Part shown: piece after piece, positions 43,276 to 52,600 of the stretch
Position numbering within the stretch: the first letter of the stretch is position 1
Layout of the letters: every line of letters starts with the position of its first letter
Assembly (NCBI GenBank): GCA_023423795.1
Contig: JAFAEX010000311.1
Location: 1 to 64,000, forward strand
Origin: Chloroflexota bacterium
GTDB taxonomy: Bacteria; Chloroflexota; Chloroflexia; Thermomicrobiales; UBA6265
Length of the DNA stretch: 64,000 nucleotides
Direction of reading: 5' to 3'
The notes under the pieces: generated by a model
What the model was told of the DNA's origin: nothing
What the model saw: the letters and a program-made list of their open reading frames with translations, nothing else
Databases searched by the model: none
Translations under genes and position numbers: made by a program

Positions 43276-44292
43276 GTGTCCGACCTTCCCCTCACCTCAC
43301 CCGTAGCGACTGCGCATAAGCGAACCGGAAGCGGTTCGTACCGGGTCTTCACCCGGTGGCTGTCGTTCTGCCGGGCGAACCGGCCGCTTGCCGCGCTCGT
43401 CGCCATGATGGTCGTTGCCCTCGCCGTCTTCCTCGCCGGGTTGGCGCTCGACCCGCGCGTGGTCACCGGCGCGCCGGTCTGGATGAAGCCGGCCAAGTTC
43501 GCCCTGTCGATCGCCGTCTACGCCGCGACGCTGGCGTGGCTGTTGTCCTTCCTGCGAGATCGCCGACCGCTGGCGGTGTCCGTCGTCTCGTGGGCGACCG
43601 CCGTCCTGCTCGGCGGCGAGATCGTCATCATTGCCGTGCAGGCCGCGCGCGGCACAACCAGCCATTTCAACAACGCGACCTCGCTCGATGCCGCGCTCTT
43701 TTCGGCGATGGGCGCGATGATCGCCGTCGTCTGGTTCCTTGCGGTGGCGGCGGCGCTGCTGCTGTGGCGCTACCCGTTCGCCGACCGCGCGATGGGGCGG
43801 GCGATCCGCTTCGGCGTGGTCGTGTCGCTGCTCGGCATGGCCGTCGCTTTCCTGATGACCGTGCCGCGACCCGAGCAGATCGCGGCCGGCTCCGCGATCC
43901 TCGGCGCGCATTCCTACGGCGTCGCGGATGGCGGCCCCGGTTTGCCCGTCGTCGGCTGGAGCACGACCGGCGGCGACCTGCGGATCGCGCACTTCGTCGG
44001 CATGCACGCGCTGCAGGTGCTGCCGCTGCTCGCCTGGGCGCTCGTCCGCTTCGGTCCCTCGTGGCTGACGGAGGCCACCCGCGCCCGCCTCGTCGGCATC
44101 GCGGCGGCCGGCTACCTGGGCGCGCTGGCCATCCTCACCTGGCAGGCATTGCGCGGCCAGCCGCTGCTCGCGCCGGACGCCGCGACCCTGCTGGCTGCTC
44201 GCGCCGTGCTCGGCGCCGTCGTCGTCGCGGTTGGCAGCGTCGTTGCGGAGGCGCGGCGGCACCTGCCCCTCCGACCGCCCGCGGTCGCGTAG
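43276..44292 (+). CDS. Multi-pass membrane protein under TetR control
   Basis: 338 aa with about eight to nine hydrophobic segments, beginning PLAALVAMMVVALAVFLAGL near residue 37. Conserved-looking polar pieces are GAPVWMKPAKFALSIAVY, TTSHFNNATSLDAALFSAMG and HFVGMHALQVLPLLAWALV. Histidines in the membrane region (SHFN, HFVGMHALQ) could bind a cofactor. I do not recognise the family. GTG at 43276 is preferred to GTG at 43267 because GAGGTG then has proper spacing. Regulation by the divergent TetR suggests inducible expression. Confidence 0.75.
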   Translation: MSDLPLTSPVATAHKRTGSGSYRVFTRWLSFCRANRPLAALVAMMVVALAVFLAGLALDPRVVTGAPVWMKPAKFALSIAVYAATLAWLLSFLRDRRPLAVSVVSWATAVLLGGEIVIIAVQAARGTTSHFNNATSLDAALFSAMGAMIAVVWFLAVAAALLLWRYPFADRAMGRAIRFGVVVSLLGMAVAFLMTVPRPEQIAAGSAILGAHSYGVADGGPGLPVVGWSTTGGDLRIAHFVGMHALQVLPLLAWALVRFGPSWLTEATRARLVGIAAAGYLGALAILTWQALRGQPLLAPDAATLLAARAVLGAVVVAVGSVVAEARRHLPLRPPAVA

Positions 44293-44332
44293 GCGCCGGG
44301 GATGGCGCCGCCCACGTCGCCGGCCAAACAAC

Positions 44333-44366
44333 AAACGGGGCGGCGGGATTTCCCGCCGCCCCGTTT
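44333..44366. terminator. Bidirectional terminator
   Basis: Perfect 16-bp stem AAACGGGGCGGCGGGA with a 2-nt apex between the convergent membrane-protein gene and nuoD. It ends in TTT on the plus strand and, as complement, TTT on the minus strand. Confidence 0.85.
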
Positions 44367-44392
44367 CTCGTTCGCGGATACGCAAGAGCCCG

Positions 44393-45685
44393 TTAGCGGT
44401 CCACCGACCCGAGCACGATGTCGATCGTGCCGATCAGCGCCACGATGTCGGCCAGCATCGCGCCCTGCGCCAGGTGCGGCAGGACACCGAGGTTCACGAA
44501 GTCCGGCGTGCGGATCCGCCAGCGGTAGGGCATCGGGCCGCCGTCGGAGACGAAGTAGTAGCCGTTCTCGCCCTTCGGGTGCTCCATCGAGGCCCACGCT
44601 TCGCCGACCGGCGGATTGAACCCCTTGATCACCCAGATGAAGTGGCGCTGCATGTCCTCGGCGGTCGTCATCGTGCCCTTGTGGGGCGGGATGACGTAGG
44701 CCGATTCGTAGGCCATCAGCGGCGTGTCCATCCGCTCGCAGTGGTCGAGGCACTGCTCGATGATGCGGATCGCCTGCCGCATCTCTTCCATGCGGACGAG
44801 GTAGCGGTCGAACGTGTCGCCGTGCTGCCCGAGCGGCACCTCGAAGTCCAGCCGGTCGTACACGAGGTACGGCAGCGCCTTGCGGACGTCGAAGTTGATC
44901 CCCGACCCGCGCAGGCAGGCGCCGGTCAGCGAGTAGGAGATGGCGGCTTCCGGGGTGATCACCCCGATGCCCTTGGTGCGGGCCTGCCAGATCGGGTTCC
45001 CCGTCAGTAGCGCCTCGTACTCCGCCTGCCGCGACGGGAAGATCTTGCAGAAATCGCGGACCATGCCCGGCAGGTTCTCGGGGATCGGCCGCGAAAAGCC
45101 GCCGATCTCCATCATGTTGGTCGTCAGCCGGGCGCCGCAGAACGTCTCGAAGATGTCGAGGATGAGTTCCCGCTCGCGGAAGCAGTACAGCGACATCGAG
45201 AGCGCGCCGATGTCCAGCGCGTGCGTGCCCAGCCACACGAGGTGGGAGGTCAGCCGCGACAGCTCGCTCATGATCACGCGCCAGTACTGGGCGCGCTCCG
45301 GCGACACGACATCGACGAGTTTCTCGATCGCCAGCACGCAGCCGAGGTTGTTCATCGGCGCGGCGACGTAGTCGGTGCGGTCGGTCCACGGGATGACCTG
45401 GGCGTAGCGGTGCGCCTCGCCCAGTTTTTCCGTGCCGCGGTGCAGGTAGCCGATGACGGGATCGCAGTCGGTGATGACCTCGCCGTCCAGCTTCAGGATC
45501 ACCCGCAGCACGCCGTGCGTGGAGGGGTGCTGCGGACCCATGTTGAGGACCATTTGCCGGCGGTCTTCGCCGAGGTCGATCGCGTCGGTGACCGAGAAGG
45601 TCCCCATCGCGTCGGCCGAAGACGCCCCGAAGTCGGGCGCCAACTCCGGCGCGATCTCGCCCGGTCGGTTCGCGGTGGCCGCCAT
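44393..45685 (-). CDS. nuoD: NADH-quinone oxidoreductase subunit D
   Basis: 430 aa 49-kDa-type subunit of the peripheral arm that helps form the quinone site. LNMGPQHPSTHGVLRVILKL, GYLHRGTEKL and the C-terminal end DIVLGSVDR are diagnostic. A stretch of about 40 residues before the conserved core is poorly conserved. It is the last gene of the leftward nuoABCD block, separated from nuoC by one base. Confidence 0.97.
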   Translation of the reverse strand: MAATANRPGEIAPELAPDFGASSADAMGTFSVTDAIDLGEDRRQMVLNMGPQHPSTHGVLRVILKLDGEVITDCDPVIGYLHRGTEKLGEAHRYAQVIPWTDRTDYVAAPMNNLGCVLAIEKLVDVVSPERAQYWRVIMSELSRLTSHLVWLGTHALDIGALSMSLYCFRERELILDIFETFCGARLTTNMMEIGGFSRPIPENLPGMVRDFCKIFPSRQAEYEALLTGNPIWQARTKGIGVITPEAAISYSLTGACLRGSGINFDVRKALPYLVYDRLDFEVPLGQHGDTFDRYLVRMEEMRQAIRIIEQCLDHCERMDTPLMAYESAYVIPPHKGTMTTAEDMQRHFIWVIKGFNPPVGEAWASMEHPKGENGYYFVSDGGPMPYRWRIRTPDFVNLGVLPHLAQGAMLADIVALIGTIDIVLGSVDR

Positions 45686-45686
45686 C

Positions 45687-46337
45687 TCAGGAAGACTCCC
45701 TGCCGGTCCAGCGGGTGCGGACGCGGCCGATGGTGCGTTCGGTGTTGGTAGCCGGGAACTCCCGCCAGCCGCGCAGGGGGTAGTCCTTCCGCAGCGGGTG
45801 GCCTTCGTCCCAGTCGTCGGGCAGGAGCATCCGGCGCAGGTTCGGGTGGCCTTCGAAGACGATCCCGAACATGTCGTAGGTTTCGCGCTCCATCCAGTTT
45901 GCGCCGTTCCAGAGCGGCACCAGCGAGGGCACCGGTTCGCCGTCGTTGCAGCCGGCCTTGATCCGCAGCCGGACGCGGTTGGGCAGGCTGTACAGCAGCG
46001 CCACCACGTCGAAGCGCGGGTTCTCGCGCAGGCGCAGCATGTCCACCGCGGTGCTGTCGGTCAGGAAGTTGAAGCTCAGCCGCGGGTGGTCGCGCAGGAA
46101 GCGGCAGACCTCGCGGTAGTCCTCGCGGCGGACGTGGATGGTGGTTTCGTCGCGGAAGCGGACGACGTCCACGAGGCTGTCCGGCATGTTCGCGCGCAGT
46201 TCGCGCAGCGCCGGGTGCAGCTCGACGTCGTCGTCAAAATAGAGTTCGCGCGCCCACGGGTCGGCCGGGGCCGCCCGCTCGACGCCCTCGGCCGGGGCCG
46301 CCAGCGCGCTCTGGGAGGTGAATGTTCGCTCGCTCAC
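45687..46337 (-). CDS. nuoC: NADH-quinone oxidoreductase subunit C
   Basis: 216 aa 30-kDa subunit. The ending WMERETYDMFGIVFEGHPNL then RRMLLPDDWDEGHPLRKDYP is the family signature. GTG at 46337 is chosen because GGGAG lies 9 nt upstream; TTG at 46346 would be too close to it. It lies 13 nt after nuoB and 1 nt before nuoD. Confidence 0.95.
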   Translation of the reverse strand: MSERTFTSQSALAAPAEGVERAAPADPWARELYFDDDVELHPALRELRANMPDSLVDVVRFRDETTIHVRREDYREVCRFLRDHPRLSFNFLTDSTAVDMLRLRENPRFDVVALLYSLPNRVRLRIKAGCNDGEPVPSLVPLWNGANWMERETYDMFGIVFEGHPNLRRMLLPDDWDEGHPLRKDYPLRGWREFPATNTERTIGRVRTRWTGRESS

Positions 46338-46350
46338 GCCGCGCAACTCC

Positions 46351-46902
46351 CTAGCCGTGGACGGCGGTCATGGCCGCCTCGCGCTCGGCCACGCGATGGG
46401 CCTCGGCGGCGTCCTTGCCCTGCTTGCGGGCCATCGTTTCGTACTTGATGACCTTGTTCTGCAGTTCCAGGATGCCGTAGTACAGCGCTTCCGGGGTGGG
46501 CGGGCAGCCGGGCACGTAGACGTCCACCGGGATCACCTGGTCCACGCCCTGCACCACCGCGTAGGTGTCGTAGGGGCCGCCGACGTTGGCGCAGGAGCCC
46601 ATCGAGAGCACCCACTTCGGCTCGGCCATCTGGTCGTAGAGGGTCCGCACCACCGGGGCCATCTTCTTGGTGACGGTGCCGGCGATGATCATCAGGTCGG
46701 CCTGCCGCGGCGAGGCGCGGTAGAGCATGCCGAAGCGCTCGGCGAGGTCGAACCGGGCCATGGAGGCCGAGATCATCTCGATCGCGCAGCAGGCCAGCCC
46801 GAACTGGAGCCACCAGAGCGACGAGCGCCGGGCCCAGTTGAAGACGAAGTCCAGCGACGTGATGAAGACGTTCTTGTCGAAGCGGTCGTCGATCAGACCC
46901 AT
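46351..46902 (-). CDS. nuoB: NADH-quinone oxidoreductase subunit B
   Basis: 183 aa subunit that holds cluster N2. Its four cysteine ligands are in GLACCAIEMI, MGSCANVGG and VPGCPPTPE. RFGMLYRASPRQADLMIIAG matches the conserved region. The ATG at 46902 overlaps the end of nuoA by 10 nt, so the two are coupled. The C-terminal tail (KQGKDAAEAHRVAEREAA) is charged and variable. Confidence 0.97.
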   Translation of the reverse strand: MGLIDDRFDKNVFITSLDFVFNWARRSSLWWLQFGLACCAIEMISASMARFDLAERFGMLYRASPRQADLMIIAGTVTKKMAPVVRTLYDQMAEPKWVLSMGSCANVGGPYDTYAVVQGVDQVIPVDVYVPGCPPTPEALYYGILELQNKVIKYETMARKQGKDAAEAHRVAEREAAMTAVHG

Positions 46903-47258
46903 TCGAGGGCCCCTTTCTTCCAGGCGTAGATCAGACCTTCGAAGAGCGAGTACATGAAGACCATCATGCCGATGAAGCCGTACCAGCCGAGGCTGTCCAT
47001 GATGACGGCCCACGGGAAGATGAAGATGGCCTCGATGTCGAAGACGACGAAGAGCATGGCGACGACGTAGAAGCGCGGGGTGAAGCGCGGTTTGACCGGC
47101 GTGATGTCCGGCAACCCGGATTCGTAGGGCGCCTTCTTGGCCGCCGAGGGTTTGGACGGCCCGATGATGAGGTTGAGGCTGAGCAGCGTCATCCCCATCG
47201 CGAAGGCGGCGAGGGTCATCAGCCCGATCACCAGCCACTCGCCGCCGAACGCCTGCAC
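46893..47258 (-). CDS. nuoA: NADH-quinone oxidoreductase subunit A
   Basis: 121 aa, three membrane helices. The loop KKAPYESGLPDITPVKPRFT and then FYVVAMLFVVFDIEAIFIFP with its membrane acidic residues are the NuoA signature. GTG at 47258 has GGAGGGG 6 nt upstream. It is the first gene of nuoABCD; TACGAT on the minus strand near 47364 is a possible -10 box. Confidence 0.95.
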   Translation of the reverse strand: MQAFGGEWLVIGLMTLAAFAMGMTLLSLNLIIGPSKPSAAKKAPYESGLPDITPVKPRFTPRFYVVAMLFVVFDIEAIFIFPWAVIMDSLGWYGFIGMMVFMYSLFEGLIYAWKKGALEWV

Positions 47259-47587
47259 CGCCGTCCCCTCCGCCGCGCCGGGCCTGCCGCCCCGCACCGC
47301 CGTCGTACCCGTCTCCTGACTCCCGCGCACGCCTCGCTCGGCCGCGCCGGGGCCACGCGCAATCGTAGCACGGTGCGGCGCTCTTGCCGCCGCCATCGGG
47401 CCGGCAGAAGGGCGGAAAGTCGAGAACACGTGCCGGCATCCCGATGCTCGCCGTGCCGGTGGGGACGGAAACGCCCAACGGCCAGGCGTCCTGTTCTTCT
47501 CGACTCCTCGACTCCTCGCCTTCTCGACTCGTTGGCACGCCCGGTGCGCCACGGCAGGCGACGCGCGACGCGACCGGGGGATGCCCA
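47259..47587. other. Divergent spacer between nuoA and the metallo-hydrolase gene
   Basis: No gene seen. It carries a pyrimidine-rich mini-repeat (CGACTCCT units, 47501-47530) and presumably the promoters for both flanking genes. Confidence 0.6.
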
Positions 47588-48478
47588 ATGCCCGACCGCC
47601 AGCAGGACCAGCCGACGCCTACGCCGATGGCGATCGAGCCGCGCCCGGGCGACACCGCGCCCGACTTCGCCGAAGGCTCGGTCTATTTCATCGGCAACGC
47701 GACCGTCCTGATCCGCTTCGCCGGCTTCACGATCCTGACCGACCCCAGTTTCATCCACAAGCACGAGCAGACATGGCTCGGCTACGGCCTGCACACGACG
47801 CGGCTGACCGATCCCGCCTGCGACCTGGCCGACCTGCCGCCGCTCGATTTCGTGCTGCTCTCCCACTTCCACGGCGACCACTTCGACCAGGCCGCCGAGG
47901 AGGGGCTGGACAAGGCCGTCCCGATCGTCACCGTGCGCCAGTCGGCGGCGTTGCTGGAGGAGCGCGGATTCAACAACACCTGGCCGCTCGACCCGTGGCA
48001 GGCGCAGGTCATCACCCGAGGCGAGGCCGAGGTGCGCATCACCGCGCTGCCGGCCCGCCACGGCCCGCTGATGATCGACTTCGCGCTGCCGGACGTGATG
48101 GGGTCGTTGCTGGAGTTTTCCCGCATCGGCGGTCCGCCGTTGGTGCGCCTGTACATATCCGGCGACACCCTGCTCATCGACGAACTGGCCGAGATCCCGC
48201 GGCGGTTCCCGGACATCGACCTCGGGCTGCTCCACCTCGGCGGCACCCGCGTCCTCGGGGTGATGGTCTCGATGGACGACGAGCAGGGCGTGGAGTGCCT
48301 GAAGCTCGTCAACCCGCGCCGCGCCATCCCCATCCACTTCGACGATTACGACGCCTTCACGTCGCCTTTGTCGGACTTCATCGCGCGCGCCCAGCGGGAG
48401 GGCCTGGGCGACCGGATGACAGTGCTCGAACGCGGCGAGACGGCCCGGTTTCATTCGCGAACGGGCGCAACGACGTAG
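47588..48478 (+). CDS. Metallo-beta-lactamase-fold hydrolase (UlaG-like)
   Basis: 296 aa. The metal motif H-x-H-x-D-H is SHFHGDHFD with His93, His95, Asp97 and His98. Later ligands lie in ALPARHGPLM, YISGDTLLI and AIPIHFDDYD. VYFIGNATVLIRFAGFTILT and DPSFIHKHE place it in the UlaG/RomA-like branch, which includes lactonases and phosphodiesterases. The substrate is not known. ATG at 47588 has a GGGGGA sequence 8 nt upstream. Confidence 0.85.
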   Translation: MPDRQQDQPTPTPMAIEPRPGDTAPDFAEGSVYFIGNATVLIRFAGFTILTDPSFIHKHEQTWLGYGLHTTRLTDPACDLADLPPLDFVLLSHFHGDHFDQAAEEGLDKAVPIVTVRQSAALLEERGFNNTWPLDPWQAQVITRGEAEVRITALPARHGPLMIDFALPDVMGSLLEFSRIGGPPLVRLYISGDTLLIDELAEIPRRFPDIDLGLLHLGGTRVLGVMVSMDDEQGVECLKLVNPRRAIPIHFDDYDAFTSPLSDFIARAQREGLGDRMTVLERGETARFHSRTGATT

Positions 48479-48630
48479 AACGGACGCACCGGAGTAGGCG
48501 GCGCTGCTCATTTCGGGCGCCGCGGCGCTCGCGGCCGCTCCGTCAACTCCCGGAGCCGACGCCGTTGTTTCGGTGCCCTGCTTGCCGTTTGCCCGCCGGC
48601 CGATCGGTGGGCGTCCTGACTCGCGCTGGG

Positions 48631-49548
48631 TCAGGTTCCAGCCGAAGGCCGTTTGATCAGCAACGCCCAAAATTCGTTGTGGCCGGCGAGCGTGTCGAAC
48701 ACGCGAGCTGGTTCGAGGCCGATTACACCGAGTTCGTTGAGCAGCCCGATGATTGAGCGCAACGACCGCGGCGTGAACTGCCACGCATGAAAATCGAGGT
48801 ACTCGTTGCGGGAGGTGGCCCGATCGTACGACTCCATCGCGAGGGCAATGACTTCGGCGCCCAGTTGTGCCTGCTCGCCGTGGTCACCGCGCCAGTGGCG
48901 GACGGGATCATTGTGCGCGCCCATCGTTTCGTGCTGGATGGCCGTCCGTAGCGTGTGGAACCGCCGACGTTCGATGAACGCCACGATGACTTCCGCGATC
49001 GCGCTTTCCGGCAGGAAGTGGTCGAAGCAGTACCGGTTGTCCGGTACGAACAGCAGATAGACGCCGCCGGGGGACAGGATGCGCTCGACCTGCTGCAAAT
49101 GGGTGACGAGGTCGGGTTGGTGTTCGATGACGTGGCTGCTGAAAACGACATCGAACTCGTCATCCACGATCGCGAGATCCCCGGTCGGGGACACGAAATC
49201 GATAGCCGGCACATCGACATCCACGAACCCGAGGTCCGCCGCGTGGCGGATGAGTCCAGCCCGGTCCAGGACGTCGAAATACCGCACGTTCGCGCCGCTG
49301 AAAGTGGGCTTGAAGAACGGTCCAATCTCGAGGATGCGGGACGCAATTGGCACGAGATCCCGGAGCGCTTCCCTTGTTTCGAGCGGATGCGCTCGTCGCC
49401 CCATTGTCCGCCCGTATTGCTCATAGTGATCGCCCAGTTCGGCGTCCGTCAGGTACCAGAGATCGGAATGCAGCGAGCGATAGGTCCACGGTTCGAATTC
49501 CAAGGGGATCGTCGCCAGATCGAGGATCCCACGAGGTCCGACCGACAT
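48631..49548 (-). CDS. Class I SAM-dependent methyltransferase of the glycan island
   Basis: 305 aa. The N-terminal leader YRSLHSDLWYLTDAELGDHY precedes a SAM-binding domain: SRILEIGPFFKPTF, FDVVFSSHVIEHQPDLVTHL and QVERILSPGGVYLLFVPDNR. The C-terminal part (HWRGDHGEQAQ, FHAWQFTPRSLRSIIGLLNE, VFDTLAGHNEFWALL) aligns with the N-terminal third of the fusion at 39907. Unlike the fusion, the SAM loop EIGPFF is intact, so this copy is probably active. ATG at 49548 has AGGAG 9 nt upstream. It lies 88 nt after the giant gene on the same strand. Confidence 0.85.
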   Translation of the reverse strand: MSVGPRGILDLATIPLEFEPWTYRSLHSDLWYLTDAELGDHYEQYGRTMGRRAHPLETREALRDLVPIASRILEIGPFFKPTFSGANVRYFDVLDRAGLIRHAADLGFVDVDVPAIDFVSPTGDLAIVDDEFDVVFSSHVIEHQPDLVTHLQQVERILSPGGVYLLFVPDNRYCFDHFLPESAIAEVIVAFIERRRFHTLRTAIQHETMGAHNDPVRHWRGDHGEQAQLGAEVIALAMESYDRATSRNEYLDFHAWQFTPRSLRSIIGLLNELGVIGLEPARVFDTLAGHNEFWALLIKRPSAGT

Positions 49549-49636
49549 CGGGCCGCACTCCTATCGACGATTCGCCGCTTTCGCGCGGGTCGATTGCTGG
49601 ACGGCGAAGACGGCCGCGCTGACTCGTTTGGAGTTC

Positions 49637-52600
49637 TTAGCTGGCTCCTGTCGCAAGATCCTTGCGCCGGGAAAACAGGATCGAAGGCAATTGCTCGCCC
49701 GCGAGGGCCAGGTCGAGGAAATGTTGTTTGTCGATCGGCTCGAGCGTGGTCCCGTGTGTTGCCCGCCACCACGCGTAGTCCCAAAACTGGTCCATCCACG
49801 TCAGGGTTGCCTGCTGACGGACCAGGCGGTCTGGCCTCGTGCCGCCACCCACGATGTTTACGATGTTTATCGTGTGGAACGAGACGTAGAAGCTGCATGC
49901 CGCGGTCGCGATCCTGGATCCGAGGGAGGCTAGCATTCGGTACTCTGCTCCTTCGGTGTCGATCTTGACCAGCGCATGAGGGTCGTTCAGCCAGCCACGG
50001 CGGTCGAATTCGCGCCCGGTGTCCAGACCACGCACCGTCGCCATCGCGCCGGGTTCGAGCACCTCACCTCCTCGTTCAACAGACGAGAAGAAGGTCGTCT
50101 GCGAATCGCCGGGGCTGAACGCGTGGAGCACCGCGGGGCCGTCCTGATCCGTGAGCGCGGCATCGATGATGTCGATCCGGCTGGCGAACTCGGGGTTGAG
50201 CTCAATGTTTCGGTGAAGGGCCTCCAGCGCGACCGGGTCGCATTCATAGGCGGTAACGGACGCGCCCTTGCTCGCCGCGAACAGGACCGTCGGTCCTATC
50301 CAGGCGCCGCAGTCCACGTACGTCGTGCCGCTCGATACGAGGCGGTCGAGGACGGCGAACGTGTCGAGTTCCCACGCGCCCTGGTTGACTTCGTCCCAGA
50401 AGTTCGGAACGCTCGGCATCGGCCGGGCCAGGAATTGCTGGCCCCGAATCCGCACCTGGATTGGCGCCGCGTCAGCCGACGATGCGAGTGCCGAGTGGCC
50501 ACCACCCGGGCCAGGCCTCGAATTCGGATCCGCGTGTCGCCCCGCCGAATGGCGTTCGAATGATAGGGGACGGCCGTTAGCGGCGTTCCAGCCGGTGGTT
50601 GGCATAGGGCTGCGCTCTCCGAGCACGAGATCGATGAGCGATGCCCATTCTCCGTCGTCCACGGCACGGGAAGCCGCGCCGGCCACGAGGGCGGCAAGCC
50701 CGCGCCGCCGTGCGACATCGCAGGCGTCGATGAACTCGACGCCCGTCCGAGACCGTTCCTCGGCGATTTGGCCCGCGATCGCCGCGTATCGATCGGCCGG
50801 GAGCAGCGCCGTCGGCCGGCCGGCATACAACAGCGCAACCATCGCGTAGACCCGGTCTGGCCATGGTGCCGCATCTGACGACAGGAGGGCGGCAACCTTG
50901 GCGATCCTGGTCGAATCCACGTGCCGTCGAACCCAGTAGAGACTGCCAGGGAACTTGTGCAAGCCCCGGGACGAGCGGAAGAGGCCTGCTTTCGGTGGGT
51001 CCGGCGCGGTTTCGGCGTCCGCGATGATCACGAGGTCATGCTCGCGAGCGGTCCGCAGCGCGTCGTCAACTCCGTTGAGGACGAACACGTCGTCGCCCGC
51101 GACGCAACACTCGCCGCCGGGCCAAACGAGCGGGGCGGCGATTCGTTCTACCTCGACGCGGCGTCTCGCCTCGGCGGCCAGCCCACGTCCCATCGCTTGT
51201 TCGATCGTGGCGAAGACGAGGTCGCTTTGCGCAACGGTGGCGAACGGGGCCAGGGCCGTGAACTCACGTCGCGCGTGATCATCCCAATGATGTGAGCCGA
51301 AGAGCGTGATTCCGTTGGGACTGTACCCGTTGAGGATGATGCCGTAGACCGCGGTCAAGGCCCTGTGCGGCGATTCGCCGTCGGTGAAGAACCACAACTC
51401 CGGGCCGTTTGGGTAGCGCAGCGATTCCAGCACCCGTGGCAGGTGCTCTGAAAGACTCCTGGCAGGAGCTGGACCGTCAACGTTGATACGGTCCGACCCA
51501 GCCCGCCGATCGTCGTTCGTTTCCGCGGCGAACATCTCCCAGGCGATCGCCACCTCGAGCCCGAGCGTGAGCCATTCCTCGTCGTTCCGCCACGGTCGGC
51601 GAAATCCGGTCCGGGTCGTTTTGCTGCGGAGTTCCACATATCGCTGATGGTTGGCATTGACCTCGTCGGGGTCGAACGATGACGCTCCCGTCCACGCCAT
51701 CAGGACGCCGTGGTTCAGCGCCGGATACCGTTCGTCGGGAAGGTTCCACTCGGTTCCGAACCGTGCGGCGAACCGTTCGGTCCATTCGACGTGTTCGATT
51801 CCGTAACCGTGGAACCGCGTGTCCAGATATCCCACGGAGTCGAGGGCGGCGCGCGACGTCACCGTGCACACTCCGGTGACGTGGGGGGTTGCGTACGGTC
51901 GGATCGCCGTCCCCGGTTCCGTCGGCCGGTCCTCCGGTGCGAGATCTGCGTTGTAACTCGATCCATCGAAGTTGACGTGGCGCCATTGGTGTCCGGCGTC
52001 GATCCATACCCGCTCCCAGCCATCCCGAACCGGCCAGGTGTCGTCTTCGAGCAGGATGATCGGGTCGCAATCGGTGCATTCGCGGAGGAAGTAGAGCGCG
52101 CGGTTCTTGTTCCAGGCGCAGCCGCGACGGTCGCCCGTCACGACCGGTACGCCTTCCCCGCGTGCCCACTCCACGGTTTCGTCAGTGCTTCCGTCGTCGG
52201 CGATCACGAGGACGTACGGACTGGTGGTATGGCGCGCAATCCGGGCGACGCACTGTTTGAGCGCGTCGAGGCGATTCATCGTGATGACGCCGATGCCCAG
52301 CACGCCAGTTCGGGGACCGGTGTCGCGGCTGCGTGTCATGTTCGCCCGTGGTGCGGTGTCCCACGATTGGCCCGGCCCTTCGGGGGTCGAACGCTCCCCC
52401 GGATCGGGGGTGCTCGCTTGCGCCGTATTGCCGCCCATTGTTCGGACGCCCGCGGAAGCGATCTCCAACCGGTAGGCGCGCTCCTCGATCGGCACCAGCG
52501 GACGATGGTCACCCACTACATCTTTCCGCACCAGCGTCGGGAACCCTAGTTGCACCGCGTCGAAGGCGTAGCACGGGTCGTCCGTCAGCGGCGGGTCGAT

